Shown in pieces: positions 26,902 through 35,547 of a stretch of DNA of 64,000 nt. The stretch is from NCBI RefSeq assembly GCF_963575615.1, contig NZ_CAUYTL010000012.1, positions 9,403-73,402 on the forward strand, written 5' to 3'. Made by a program: the position numbers and the translations under genes. Position 1 is the stretch's first letter, and each line of letters begins with the position of its first letter. Source of the stretch: Listeria_A hofi (GTDB lineage: Bacteria; Bacillota; Bacilli; Lactobacillales; Listeriaceae). The notes under the pieces were generated by a model. The model saw only the letters and a program-made list of their open reading frames with translations, made no database searches and had not been told where the DNA came from.

Positions 26902-27984
26902 ATGGTAAAATCATCGCTAAACACTCTATCTGCCTATAAACCTGGTAAACCGCTTGAAGAAGTACGCCGCGAACTTGGACTAAAAAAAATCACCAAACTA
27001 GCATCCAATGAAAATCCCTTTGGCACGTCTAAATCGGTCTCGCGAATTTTAAATGAAGGCGCGATTGACTTATCCTATTATCCAGACGGTGCTGGAAGAA
27101 TTTTGCGCGAGAACATTGCCACTTTTCACGGCGTATCCACAGACAAAATTCTACTTGGATCTGGTCTCGATGACGTCATCCAAATCATCTCACGCGCTGT
27201 CCTAGAACCCGGAGATAATATCATCGAAGCTGCACCAACATTCTCTCAATATTCACTACATGCTACGATTGAAGGCGCTGAAACAATCCGTATTCCAGTA
27301 AATGAAACAACTGGTAAATCTGATTTAACTGCGATGGCTAGCGCCGTCAATACACGTACAAGAATCATCTGGCTCTGCAACCCGAATAATCCAACAGGTA
27401 CGATTTCCAGCCAACAAGAAGTCCTAACTTTACTGGAATCCGTCCCCAAAGATGTATTAGTCATCAGCGACGAAGCCTATTTTGAATACGCCACAGCAGC
27501 AGAATATCCAGACACACTCGCACTTTTAGATCGTTTTCCAAATCTCATCATCATGCGTACTTTCTCCAAAATTTACGGTTTGGCAGGCTTACGAATCGGA
27601 TACGCTATCATCCCAGACGCACTAACAGAACCTTTTAATATTGTACGGCTTCCATTTAATACTTCATCCATCGCCCAATCCGCAGCAACTGCAGCACTTG
27701 CCGATCAAGCATTTGTCGAAAAATGCATAGACGCGAACACAAAGGGGTTACAACAATGGTATGATTTCCTAGACAAACGTAACCTCACTTACTACAAATC
27801 AGACGCCAACTTCATCTTTTTTGATGCCGAGCGCGATGCCACAGAGCTATTCAATCAACTGCTCCAAAAAGGTTTCATCGTGCGCGCCGGTCTCAAACCA
27901 AATTGGCTACGAATAACGATAGGATCAGCTAGTGAAAACCAGGCATGCATCCAAGCCTTAGCATCAATTTTAGACATAAAATAA
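26902..27984 (+). CDS. hisC: Histidinol-phosphate aminotransferase (HisC)
   Basis: 360 residues, fold-type I PLP aminotransferase. PLP-lysine motif is RTFSKIYGLAGLRIGYA, with NPNNPTGT and SDEAYFEY. TAAGGAGG precedes the ATG, 14 nt after hisE. Position at the end of the operon supports HisC over other class I/II aminotransferases. With hisJ the set covers every step from PRPP to histidine. Confidence 0.93.
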   Translation: MVKSSLNTLSAYKPGKPLEEVRRELGLKKITKLASNENPFGTSKSVSRILNEGAIDLSYYPDGAGRILRENIATFHGVSTDKILLGSGLDDVIQIISRAVLEPGDNIIEAAPTFSQYSLHATIEGAETIRIPVNETTGKSDLTAMASAVNTRTRIIWLCNPNNPTGTISSQQEVLTLLESVPKDVLVISDEAYFEYATAAEYPDTLALLDRFPNLIIMRTFSKIYGLAGLRIGYAIIPDALTEPFNIVRLPFNTSSIAQSAATAALADQAFVEKCIDANTKGLQQWYDFLDKRNLTYYKSDANFIFFDAERDATELFNQLLQKGFIVRAGLKPNWLRITIGSASENQACIQALASILDIK

Positions 27985-28154
27985 TACTTTCTAACACATA
28001 TCTAAGCCTTCTCTCATCACATTTTCATCAAACAAAGTAAACCTAACAAAACTGTCACATTTCCATTTCAAATTGTAAGCTAAAACGATGTTTCCAATTT
28101 TCATTTCAAGTTATACTTATTTTATTGGAGCAATTCATCTTTTCCCCAAGATGA

Positions 28155-28333
28155 TGTGGCGACGACGATAAATAAAATGAGCTTTCTTTTAAAGAACCTA
28201 ATACACGCTTCAAAAGAAAACTCATTCCCTATTCAAAAGTGACGAGCATTACTCGCTTTGCTCCATACCGAGAATATATACATCCCTATATCATAAAATT
28301 TCCCTGATATCCCTTTAAATCGTCGTCACCACA
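28155..28333. repeat. Long-range inverted repeat in the hisC-downstream gap
   Basis: A 15-base arm (28155-28169) is complementary, with one mismatch, to 28319-28333. On the minus strand the mismatch becomes a G-T wobble, so an RNA read leftwards would pair fully. The enclosed 149 bp contain further hairpins (ATGAG..CTCAT near 28178-28225, CGAG..CTCG near 28243-28255). No ORF is present. This could be a structured RNA. Confidence 0.4.
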
Positions 28334-28356
28334 AACTCCTAAAAAACTCCCTACTG

Positions 28357-28380
28357 CACCCACGGTTCCCCCCGTGGGTG
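28357..28380. other. Strong GC-rich hairpin
   Basis: CACCCACGG and CCGTGGGTG form a perfect 9-bp stem around six bases. No T-run follows on plus; on minus a TTTTTT lies about 10 bases beyond. It immediately precedes the two-hairpin element at 28381. Confidence 0.45.
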
Positions 28381-28457
28381 TTGTTGCGATTCTTACGAAG
28401 CCTCTTTAGCTGAGTTAGAACCGCAATATGCATGCGAACGCAGTTGAGCATGTAATC
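28381..28457 (+). repeat. Two-hairpin dispersed element, copy A
   Basis: The sequence begins TTGTTG and ends GAGCATGTAATCC. Hairpin 1 pairs TTGCGATTCT with AGAACCGCAA (one mismatch). Hairpin 2 pairs ATATGC with GCATGT and can also pair TGCG with CGCA inside. It aligns along its whole length with the minus strand of 58558-58627, sharing CAATATGCATG and GAGCATGTAATCC. The rest of the 648-bp gap 27985-28632 holds no gene that I can support. Confidence 0.55.
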
Positions 28458-28632
28458 CATCAGTGGCTCTTACACTACAAACCAACACCACACACATACG
28501 CCCACAAGCCAATTACTTCCTAAATATACATGTAAGTAAACCAATCAGTAGAATGTTTCAGCAAAAAAGAGCGCATTAGAAAATATATTATATTAACCAT
28601 TCCTTGAATTACTTACTCCAGGTAACTCTCTC

Positions 28633-28821
28633 TTATTTCTTCTTATTCGCAATGAAATAACGCACAAAATTCAGTATCAATCCCACTATAATAATCACTA
28701 TTAGCATAAGAACTAGAGGCGATCTATCATTAAAATAATTAGCAACTGTAACTCCCAAAAGAACAGACCACAATATCGTTAGCAATATCAGATTTAATTT
28801 TGAAGCATCAAACTTCTTCAT
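28633..28821 (-). CDS. Small two-helix membrane protein
   Basis: 62 residues from the ATG at 28821 (a GTG at 28830 is possible). Two hydrophobic helices span roughly residues 9-28 and 36-56, joined by a short NDRSP turn, with basic ends (KKF.., NKKK). This is a simple two-span protein of unknown function. The ribosome-binding site is weak. It is in tandem with the HTH-type membrane protein gene upstream. Confidence 0.5.
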   Translation of the reverse strand: MKKFDASKLNLILLTILWSVLLGVTVANYFNDRSPLVLMLIVIIIVGLILNFVRYFIANKKK

Positions 28822-28861
28822 AATAATCACTCACATCCTAGCATTTAGTTGTATTTCTTAG

Positions 28862-29197
28862 TTAAAATGTCTTCCCTACGTTTTCCGTTAGCCATTTGTC
28901 CAAAGCTTCTCTAGGATAATAAACATAACCTTTTATCGTAATGCTAGGCAAGCTCCCAGCCTTCTTCAAAAGCCCCATCTCTTCATCACCAATGCCTAAA
29001 TAAATCATCGCACTATATTCATCTAGTAATTTCGGCTCTAAACTCCCCACTTGAACATCAATCGGGCTTTCATTTGAAATTTCTACCTGCCTAGGCCCTT
29101 CATCCATATAATCACCAGAATCAGCCAGCCCACCTCCAATTGTACACCCCGCAATAATTAAACAAATCCCAATAATCCATGCATACTTACTTTCCAT
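28862..29197 (-). CDS. Membrane-tethered protein with an excisionase-like HTH domain
   Basis: 111 residues. The N-terminus is one hydrophobic segment ending IIAGC, which also fits a lipobox. After a short acidic linker, residues about 55-108 follow the HTH_17/excisionase pattern (YSAMIYLGIGDEEMGLLKKAG followed by a wing and YPREALDKWL). Comparable membrane-plus-HTH small proteins exist in Bacilli but I know no function. If the cysteine were lipidated the HTH would face outside, which makes DNA binding unlikely. GGGAGA precedes the start. Confidence 0.55.
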   Translation of the reverse strand: MESKYAWIIGICLIIAGCTIGGGLADSGDYMDEGPRQVEISNESPIDVQVGSLEPKLLDEYSAMIYLGIGDEEMGLLKKAGSLPSITIKGYVYYPREALDKWLTENVGKTF

Positions 29198-29223
29198 AAT
29201 TACTGTCTCCCTTTTATGTTTCT

Positions 29224-30024
29224 CTATATCGGCTTCACAACAGTCGGCTGATAATCAATCAAAATCATCGAACGCTCTCCAGCCTCGTCACCTGTTCCCT
29301 TATGTACCGAACTTACATAGTGACTCACAGCTATATCCGCAACCCCATAAGATTCCAAAGCTTCTGTTAACGCGAAATCCGCAAAAATATGCTGGGCATC
29401 AATATTTTCAGGAAACTGGTCCACATCAGCTACCGTCGCAATTACATTCTGACCACCAACAACATTCTGACGCTTCACCAAATGGGCAAACGTAAACGGC
29501 TCACCATCGCGATGCAAGCAATTCGGCGACGAAACAGCCTCATCCCCATCACGTTCCACTTTTAACTTAACAAAATGCACACCGACATTCACTGGCATCA
29601 CTAAATCTCTTTTTTCCCAATACGTCTGTGCAAAATCAAATTGAATAATGCGCTTCAAGAGCTCATTTTCCAGCATCTCCTTTTGTAACATCGGAAAACT
29701 GCGATATGCATCCTTAAACTCTGGATTAAATGCCCCTTGAAAATACTCCGCGACTTCCTCTCCATCCGCATCAATCATCGCCGGCAACCATTCCACCTGA
29801 TTCGACCAAGGCAAAATAACCGCGCGCGAAAAACGGCGATAGCGATGAAGCCCAGAAGCATAAGCATCTACCGGCAAATCTTCAAAAGCCTGTTCAATTT
29901 CAGCAAACTGCTCCTTAACCCAACTCGCTTCCTTCTTATATAAATGCCCAATATCCGCTCCAGCATCGAATCGAATAAAGCCTTTTTCTAACATTTCATC
30001 TTTGTACACTATCCATTCCCTCAT
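29224..30024 (-). CDS. 2-oxoglutarate/Fe(II) dioxygenase family protein
   Basis: 266 residues of the 2OG-Fe dioxygenase group that includes amino-acid hydroxylases such as the Bacillus L-isoleucine dioxygenase. The iron-binding HxD is in LHRDGEPFTFAHLV and a distal histidine in SSVHKGTGDEAGERSM, followed by R as 2-oxoglutarate anchor. The gene diverges from gdhA, whose reaction uses or produces 2-oxoglutarate. The substrate is not predictable from sequence. The start is uncertain, ATG at 30024 or 29994, since neither has a strong ribosome-binding site. Confidence 0.75.
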   Translation of the reverse strand: MREWIVYKDEMLEKGFIRFDAGADIGHLYKKEASWVKEQFAEIEQAFEDLPVDAYASGLHRYRRFSRAVILPWSNQVEWLPAMIDADGEEVAEYFQGAFNPEFKDAYRSFPMLQKEMLENELLKRIIQFDFAQTYWEKRDLVMPVNVGVHFVKLKVERDGDEAVSSPNCLHRDGEPFTFAHLVKRQNVVGGQNVIATVADVDQFPENIDAQHIFADFALTEALESYGVADIAVSHYVSSVHKGTGDEAGERSMILIDYQPTVVKPI

Positions 30025-30129
30025 TTCTTTTCAAAACTCCCTTACATTGTAACATTCCGAAGCCACTCAAAGAAAGCGTTTGTAAATTGCGCATCTTGTT
30101 AAAAAAATCAGAAAAATCGTTTTTTTGTC

Positions 30130-30158
30130 TTGTATCCTTATCATATTTCATGTAAACT
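30130..30158 (+). promoter_or_regulatory. Possible promoter of gdhA
   Basis: TTGTAT (30130-30135) and TAAACT (30153-30158), 17-bp spacer. This leaves a leader of about 115 nt that includes a TTTCAG/CTGAAA hairpin. Confidence 0.45.
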
Positions 30159-30281
30159 AACATTATAAGTGAAATTTCAGAACAGCGAATCCTGAAAAAT
30201 AAGAACAAACGCAGGCAATTATATCCCATTCAATGATACGTTTATTCTCACTTAAAATTAAACCACGAGGAGCGATTCAAT

Positions 30282-31655
30282 ATGGTACAACCAACAACAG
30301 TGTCAAAAGAAGTCGAGGCTGCCGAAGACTACACGGCGCGTATCTTTGAAACAATCAAAAAACGCAATCCTTCCGAAGATGAATTTCACCAAGCAGTAGA
30401 AGAGTTTTTACAATCCTTAGTCCCTGTTTTAGCGAAAGAGCCGAAATATGAGGCAGCTGGAATTCTAGAAAGATTGACCGAGCCAGAACGACTTATCACA
30501 TTCCGTGTCCCTTGGGTAGACGATAACGGCAATGTCCAAGTCAACCGTGGTTTCCGCGTACAATTCAATAGCGCTATCGGTCCATATAAAGGCGGACTTC
30601 GTTTCCATCCATCTGTAAACGGCAGCATCGTCAAATTTCTTGGATTCGAGCAAATTTTCAAAAACTCCTTGACTGGCTTGCCAATCGGTGGCGGTAAAGG
30701 TGGTTCCGATTTTGATCCTAAAGGTAAATCAGATAATGAAGTTATGCGCTTCTGCCAAAGCTTCATGTCCGAATTACAGAAATATATCGGTCCAAATACA
30801 GACGTACCAGCCGGGGACATCGGTGTCGGCGCTCGCGAAATCGGCTTCCTTTTCGGCCAATACAAGCGCTTAAACGCCTTTGATGCCGGCACGCTAACTG
30901 GTAAAGGTCTGAACTACGGTGGAAGCTTAACGCGTACCGAAGCAACAGGTTACGGCGTCGTTTACTTCACACAAGAAATGCTACAAGACAAAAATGATTC
31001 TCTAAAAGGCAAGAAAGTCATCGTTTCTGGTTCAGGTAACGTCGCGATTTATGCTATCGAAAAAGCCCATGAGCTTGGCGCGACAGTCATTGCATGTAGC
31101 GATTCAAGTGGCTATATCCTAGACGAGAACGGTATCAATGTCGCAACCGTGAAACAATTAAAAGAACAAGAGCGTAAACGTATCAGCGAATATACAACGC
31201 ACCATCCAAGTGCCACCTTTGTAGCAGACGGAGATATTTGGTCACTACCTGCCGATATCGCTCTGCCTTGCGCAACACAAAATGAAATCAATGCAGATCA
31301 AGCCGCAACACTCGTAAAGAATGGTGTTATTGCAGTAGCAGAAGGCGCGAACATGCCATCCACACTCGATGCCGTTGCTATATTCCAAGAGAACAACGTC
31401 TTATTCGGACCTGCTAAAGCTGCAAATGCTGGCGGTGTTGCCGTATCAGCTTTAGAAATGGCTCAAAACAGCATCCGCATGAGCTGGACTTTTGAAGAAG
31501 TTGATTCTCACCTGAAATCTATCATGAAAAATATCTACAAAAACGCTAGCGCCACAGCATCTGCTTACGATGCCTCTGGAAACCTAGTCGTTGGTTCCAA
31601 CATTGCCGGCTTCTTAAAAGTTGCTGATAGTATGTTGACAGAAGGTATTATCTAA
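30282..31655 (+). CDS. gdhA: Glutamate dehydrogenase, NADP-type
   Basis: 457 residues, the hexameric small GDH class. The catalytic lysine is in PIGGGKGGSDFDPKGKS, with an FKNSLTGLP substrate loop and Rossmann motif SGSGNVAIYAIEKA. The acid-poor motif after the second Rossmann strand (ACSDSSG) favours NADP. It interconverts 2-oxoglutarate plus ammonia and glutamate. ACGAGGAGCG precedes the start. It is the last conserved backbone gene before the exopolysaccharide locus. Confidence 0.95.
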   Translation: MVQPTTVSKEVEAAEDYTARIFETIKKRNPSEDEFHQAVEEFLQSLVPVLAKEPKYEAAGILERLTEPERLITFRVPWVDDNGNVQVNRGFRVQFNSAIGPYKGGLRFHPSVNGSIVKFLGFEQIFKNSLTGLPIGGGKGGSDFDPKGKSDNEVMRFCQSFMSELQKYIGPNTDVPAGDIGVGAREIGFLFGQYKRLNAFDAGTLTGKGLNYGGSLTRTEATGYGVVYFTQEMLQDKNDSLKGKKVIVSGSGNVAIYAIEKAHELGATVIACSDSSGYILDENGINVATVKQLKEQERKRISEYTTHHPSATFVADGDIWSLPADIALPCATQNEINADQAATLVKNGVIAVAEGANMPSTLDAVAIFQENNVLFGPAKAANAGGVAVSALEMAQNSIRMSWTFEEVDSHLKSIMKNIYKNASATASAYDASGNLVVGSNIAGFLKVADSMLTEGII

Positions 31656-31660
31656 ACACC

Positions 31661-31710
31661 AAAAAGACCGTATAATGATGGGGTGATTCCCTCACTATTC
31701 GGTCTTTTTT
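31661..31710. terminator. Bidirectional terminator between gdhA and the EPS operon
   Basis: AAAAAGACCG and CGGTCTTTTTT arms with an internal GGG/CCC pairing. T-runs lie on both strands. It overlaps the stop codon of the flippase-acetyltransferase gene. Confidence 0.85.
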
Positions 31711-33578
31711 CTACTGTATTCTAGTGTCGACTCAATATTACGTGTTAACGTACTTCCCGCACCTACAACGACGTTCTCCCCAATGCTTAGATTTGGCACC
31801 ACAACACTCCCAGCACCAATCAACACACTATCTGCCACAGTACATCCGCCTGTCACAACGCTTCCAGGAGCAAAATGAACAAAATTGCCAACTGAAATAT
31901 CATGTTCCACGGTAGCGCCACTGTTTACAATCACATGTTTACCAAGCGTCGTATGTGCCTGAACAATTGCCCCTGCCATCACTAAACTGCCCTCATCGAT
32001 TCTTACAGTTGCTTCTACAAAAGCAGTCGGATGAATAATCACTGCAAATCTTTTTCCAGCCAAAGCCAAAGTTCTGGCGATTTTTTTCCGAATTTCATTA
32101 TCACCAATTGCTACAAAAAAGACCACATCGTTATTCATTTGCGTCAAACCATGCAAGCTTTCATCCAATGATGTATACACAATCCCTTCTCGCATCATAG
32201 GTTCATGATACTTATCGTCCCATACCTCCGTCAATTGGTAGGTTCCACTTTCCCGAACGATATTCTGAACAATTTTACTATGACCTCCGTCACCAATAAT
32301 AACAAGGGATTCCACCGATGATTTTTTTCTAAACAAAAATGGCGCCACCTTCTGCAGATCCGCCCATCTCACAAACAATACATCGCGAAACGGCACACGA
32401 TATTTCCGTTTAAACCAAAGCACCATTGTCATCCCACAAAAGGCATAGGAGATAACCGAAGCAAATGCAGAACCATAAATATGAAAGAATGGAATTAGCG
32501 CTACATTTAAGCCGATATTTAATAATACACTAATAAGCAATGTAATGAAGTAAAAACGCCACCCACCGTTAGCTGAAAACAATGTTCCAATAATTTTCGT
32601 ATAGACCATAAAAGGAACTGCCAAAAACATGAAGACTACAATCGGATATGCTGCCACAAAATCGGGCCCAAATAATAACCCCAATATTGGTTTTCCAAAT
32701 GCAATAACCAGCACTGCAACAAGAACAACCGCTGTGAAACCTAGTCGAATCGAAAATGTCATTCGCTTCACGTCATCCTTACGCGCATTATGATGGAACA
32801 TAACCTCTTTAAAAATATCCGGAATCATCCACGAATACTCCGCAAGCGCAACGCCTGTACTATACAACCCAATATGATAAAAATCCACAGACATCACTTT
32901 CAAAATAATAATATCTGCCTGATAATTAATCGCGATCAAGAAAGAGGTCAATAACGGGAGAAAGGCTAGCATTGTCATCTTCTTATATTTAACCGGAACA
33001 ATTGTAAACTTAAAATCCTTATCCCACAATGACACTAAAGAAAAAAACATCGATACGTAGCTCTTCAATCCGAAAATAATCAAAATCAGATACAAATTTT
33101 CACTCGTCAGGAAAAAAGCAAGGGTAATCAAGCTCGTATTTATGAGCGATGAAATAATAATAATCATGGACTGCTGCTTCAAATTTTCCACTAAATTAAT
33201 TTGTGTCACTTGTAAATTCAACACATTCACACTAATCAGCAAAGCACTTATACCTAAAATCACATTTTTCGTAATCACCATAATAAGCAAAGAAATAATC
33301 AAATACAGAAAAAATTGAAGAAAAGAGTAACTTACAAAGAGATTTTTGGCACGCTTATCTTGCTTTCTAAAATGCGGATAAATAAGTGAGATACCCAAGT
33401 TAAGAATCGTTGTCCCTACAATTACAACATTGACGATAAACATATATTCCCCGCGCATTGCAGGTCCAAAATATCTCGCCACCAGCATCAGACTGATAAT
33501 TCCATTAAGAACAACGAACCCTTTTTTCACAAAAGTCAGGAAGAATGCGTTATTAAACATTTGTGTAGCAAAACTCAT
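31695..33578 (-). CDS. Wzx flippase fused to a PglD-type sugar N-acetyltransferase
   Basis: 627 residues in one uninterrupted frame. Residues 1 to about 405 form a polysaccharide flippase of the MATE/Wzx superfamily with about 12 hydrophobic segments. From about 422 a complete PglD/NeuD acyltransferase begins: Rossmann-like VIIGDGGHSKIV, then a left-handed beta-helix of hexapeptide repeats with active-site histidine H559 (GATVEHDISV). The flippase would export lipid-linked repeat units; the acetyltransferase would acetylate a UDP-amino sugar. These are normally separate genes. It is the last gene of the operon and overlaps the preceding gene as ATGA. An assembly-made join is unlikely because the linker reads through cleanly. 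Confidence 0.85.
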   Translation of the reverse strand: MSFATQMFNNAFFLTFVKKGFVVLNGIISLMLVARYFGPAMRGEYMFIVNVVIVGTTILNLGISLIYPHFRKQDKRAKNLFVSYSFLQFFLYLIISLLIMVITKNVILGISALLISVNVLNLQVTQINLVENLKQQSMIIIISSLINTSLITLAFFLTSENLYLILIIFGLKSYVSMFFSLVSLWDKDFKFTIVPVKYKKMTMLAFLPLLTSFLIAINYQADIIILKVMSVDFYHIGLYSTGVALAEYSWMIPDIFKEVMFHHNARKDDVKRMTFSIRLGFTAVVLVAVLVIAFGKPILGLLFGPDFVAAYPIVVFMFLAVPFMVYTKIIGTLFSANGGWRFYFITLLISVLLNIGLNVALIPFFHIYGSAFASVISYAFCGMTMVLWFKRKYRVPFRDVLFVRWADLQKVAPFLFRKKSSVESLVIIGDGGHSKIVQNIVRESGTYQLTEVWDDKYHEPMMREGIVYTSLDESLHGLTQMNNDVVFFVAIGDNEIRKKIARTLALAGKRFAVIIHPTAFVEATVRIDEGSLVMAGAIVQAHTTLGKHVIVNSGATVEHDISVGNFVHFAPGSVVTGGCTVADSVLIGAGSVVVPNLSIGENVVVGAGSTLTRNIESTLEYSRKKTE

Positions 33579-34111
33579 AGAGACATTTCCTGCGCGCGAA
33601 TAACTCGAGCTGGTACTCCACCAATAATCGTATGTGGTTCAAAATTCTTCGTCACAACAGCGTTCGCTCCAACAGTCGTCCCTTCTGCCACCGTAACGCC
33701 AGCATTAATAACGGCATGACTCGCTAGCCATGAACCTTTTCCAATAACGACACCCGCCGCATTAGACTCCATCGAAACCGCACCATCTTGATAGACATGT
33801 TTCGATGTCACAATGACGCACATCGGGCCCACCGATACATTCCGTTCAATCTTCAAACCACCTGTACCATTCAAATAACACTGATGCGCAATGTACACAT
33901 CATCTCCAATACTAATCAAGTCTGGCCGGTTAATAATAACCCGTGATCCAATTCTGAAATTAGCGCCGCATTCCTTGAAAAAAGGGCGCATCCATCGACC
34001 ACGAATTTTAGTCGTAACATCCGTATTTGGCATCAAGGCAGTAATCAATTGGATGCAATGTATTGGTAACACATATCGGAAAAACAATTTTTTCTTATTC
34101 ATAGTGAACAT
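33575..34111 (-). CDS. Hexapeptide-repeat O-acetyltransferase (WbbJ/LacA type)
   Basis: 178 residues with left-handed beta-helix repeats and the acetyltransferase histidine in ASHAVINAGVTV, plus ITSKH-type loop VTSKHVYQDG. The C-terminus GGVPARVI is typical of maltose/WbbJ O-acetyltransferases. It probably O-acetylates a sugar of the exopolysaccharide. It overlaps the polymerase gene by 17 nt. Confidence 0.85.
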   Translation of the reverse strand: MFTMNKKKLFFRYVLPIHCIQLITALMPNTDVTTKIRGRWMRPFFKECGANFRIGSRVIINRPDLISIGDDVYIAHQCYLNGTGGLKIERNVSVGPMCVIVTSKHVYQDGAVSMESNAAGVVIGKGSWLASHAVINAGVTVAEGTTVGANAVVTKNFEPHTIIGGVPARVIRAQEMSL

Positions 34112-35525
34112 CTCCTAGACGTTTCTTGTAAACAATTTTTCGATTCACGTAGTATACGATTAAAAATAGCGCCAAGTTATAGCTAAGATCATTGATAATA
34201 TTCATCGTGTTCTGCCCCATCAACATGCCCATCCGCGTACAAACTAACGTCAGGAAGTAGAACATCTCAATAGAACGTGTCTGATCAATTTTGGATTGGA
34301 TAAAATAAGCGAGACATACGACTAGCACAGATAGTAATGGTGACAAAAGATATCCAAAAAACAAGTTCCCTTGGCCAATCATTGGCAAAATTTGCGTCGC
34401 GTGATCCGAATAAAAGTAACGCTGATTAAAGAAAATATTCGAATACTCAAACGGCAAGTCCTTCACCAACATATTGACCCCAATCATTGGTCGGAAAATA
34501 TCGAAAAATAATACACTCCAATGTTGCGCCTCTGGATAAATCAATTTTGTTTCAAGTGCCATCGCCACATTGTACGGCCCACCAAAATACACTTGTAAAT
34601 TATCCGTAAAATCGGTAATACCACTCGTACCACCTGATATCGAAGCAATATTTCGCACTGTACTCATGATGATAAGAATTCCAACAAGCATCCCAATAAC
34701 AAGGAATACAACCATTTTGAAATACTTAGGGAACAACAATCGAAACGTAACTAAACTAACAATCGTAACGAGTACAATATCCGAACGGTTCGTACCAATA
34801 AAAATTCCGATGTTAACAAAGAGCGCACCTATCGCAATCCAGACATAAAGTAACTGGCTTGTTGCTTTATGTTTCTTATATGCCCACCACAGAACAATAA
34901 TAAAGAGGAGCTGTTTCGCTAAAATAAACATATAACCACCAAGCATGACCATCACATTACTGCCTTCCATTACATCCACTAAATCAGGCTTCGGAATAAA
35001 GAAGCTAATCGATGAAATAACGCCAGGTATTCCTACCGCAGCTAGCAAAGCAACCGCAGTAAATATCATATAGCCAAAATAGCTTTTCGTCCCGTCAAAT
35101 GGCTGTTTCTTATCTCTCGGCCGGTACTTTTTATTTTGTAAATAATCCAAAATCCCAATAACAATCGTCACGATAACCAACTCATACACCATGAGATAAA
35201 TCGCTGTTTCCATCGATCCAGCAAGTGGCGGTTCCGGTGATCTGCCTCCGTAATAATCATTAAATACAATAAAGTAAGGTAGCAGTACAAATCTGGCAAA
35301 CCCAATCCCGGTAAAAACAATAATAAATACTTGAAATCGCCGGAATAATACCCTTGAAAATAAGATTAGGAAACAGATGGTATACGTCAAAGGTAATAAA
35401 AATAATTGGTCGTAACCACTGGCATTGGCATAGTTCGCTACATAAAAGGTGACAAAACCACCGATACCTAGCATGATAAAGTTTAGCGCTATCGTATAGA
35501 ATTGTTTCGGAATTTTTATTGGCAT
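34095..35525 (-). CDS. Wzy-like oligosaccharide repeat-unit polymerase
   Basis: 476 residues, strongly hydrophobic with about 12-14 membrane segments and one large polar loop between the later segments, the usual Wzy topology. Sequence conservation in Wzy is low, so the call relies on topology and on location between the acetyltransferase and sugar-assembly genes. It would join flipped repeat units outside the membrane. Confidence 0.75.
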   Translation of the reverse strand: MPIKIPKQFYTIALNFIMLGIGGFVTFYVANYANASGYDQLFLLPLTYTICFLILFSRVLFRRFQVFIIVFTGIGFARFVLLPYFIVFNDYYGGRSPEPPLAGSMETAIYLMVYELVIVTIVIGILDYLQNKKYRPRDKKQPFDGTKSYFGYMIFTAVALLAAVGIPGVISSISFFIPKPDLVDVMEGSNVMVMLGGYMFILAKQLLFIIVLWWAYKKHKATSQLLYVWIAIGALFVNIGIFIGTNRSDIVLVTIVSLVTFRLLFPKYFKMVVFLVIGMLVGILIIMSTVRNIASISGGTSGITDFTDNLQVYFGGPYNVAMALETKLIYPEAQHWSVLFFDIFRPMIGVNMLVKDLPFEYSNIFFNQRYFYSDHATQILPMIGQGNLFFGYLLSPLLSVLVVCLAYFIQSKIDQTRSIEMFYFLTLVCTRMGMLMGQNTMNIINDLSYNLALFLIVYYVNRKIVYKKRLGDVHYE

Positions 35526-35547
35526 ATTGAGTCATACATCCTTCACA

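Noticed and set aside
28141..28330. LhrC-type sRNA, suggested by repeated TCCC motifs
   Set aside because: No recognisable LhrC stem-loop plus terminator organisation, and the location does not match the LhrC loci I know; left as a generic structured-RNA candidate.
30069..30082. Catabolite-responsive (cre) site AGAAAGCGTTTGTA upstream of gdhA
   Set aside because: Two mismatches at conserved positions, and it lies about 50 bp upstream of the promoter; too weak to annotate.
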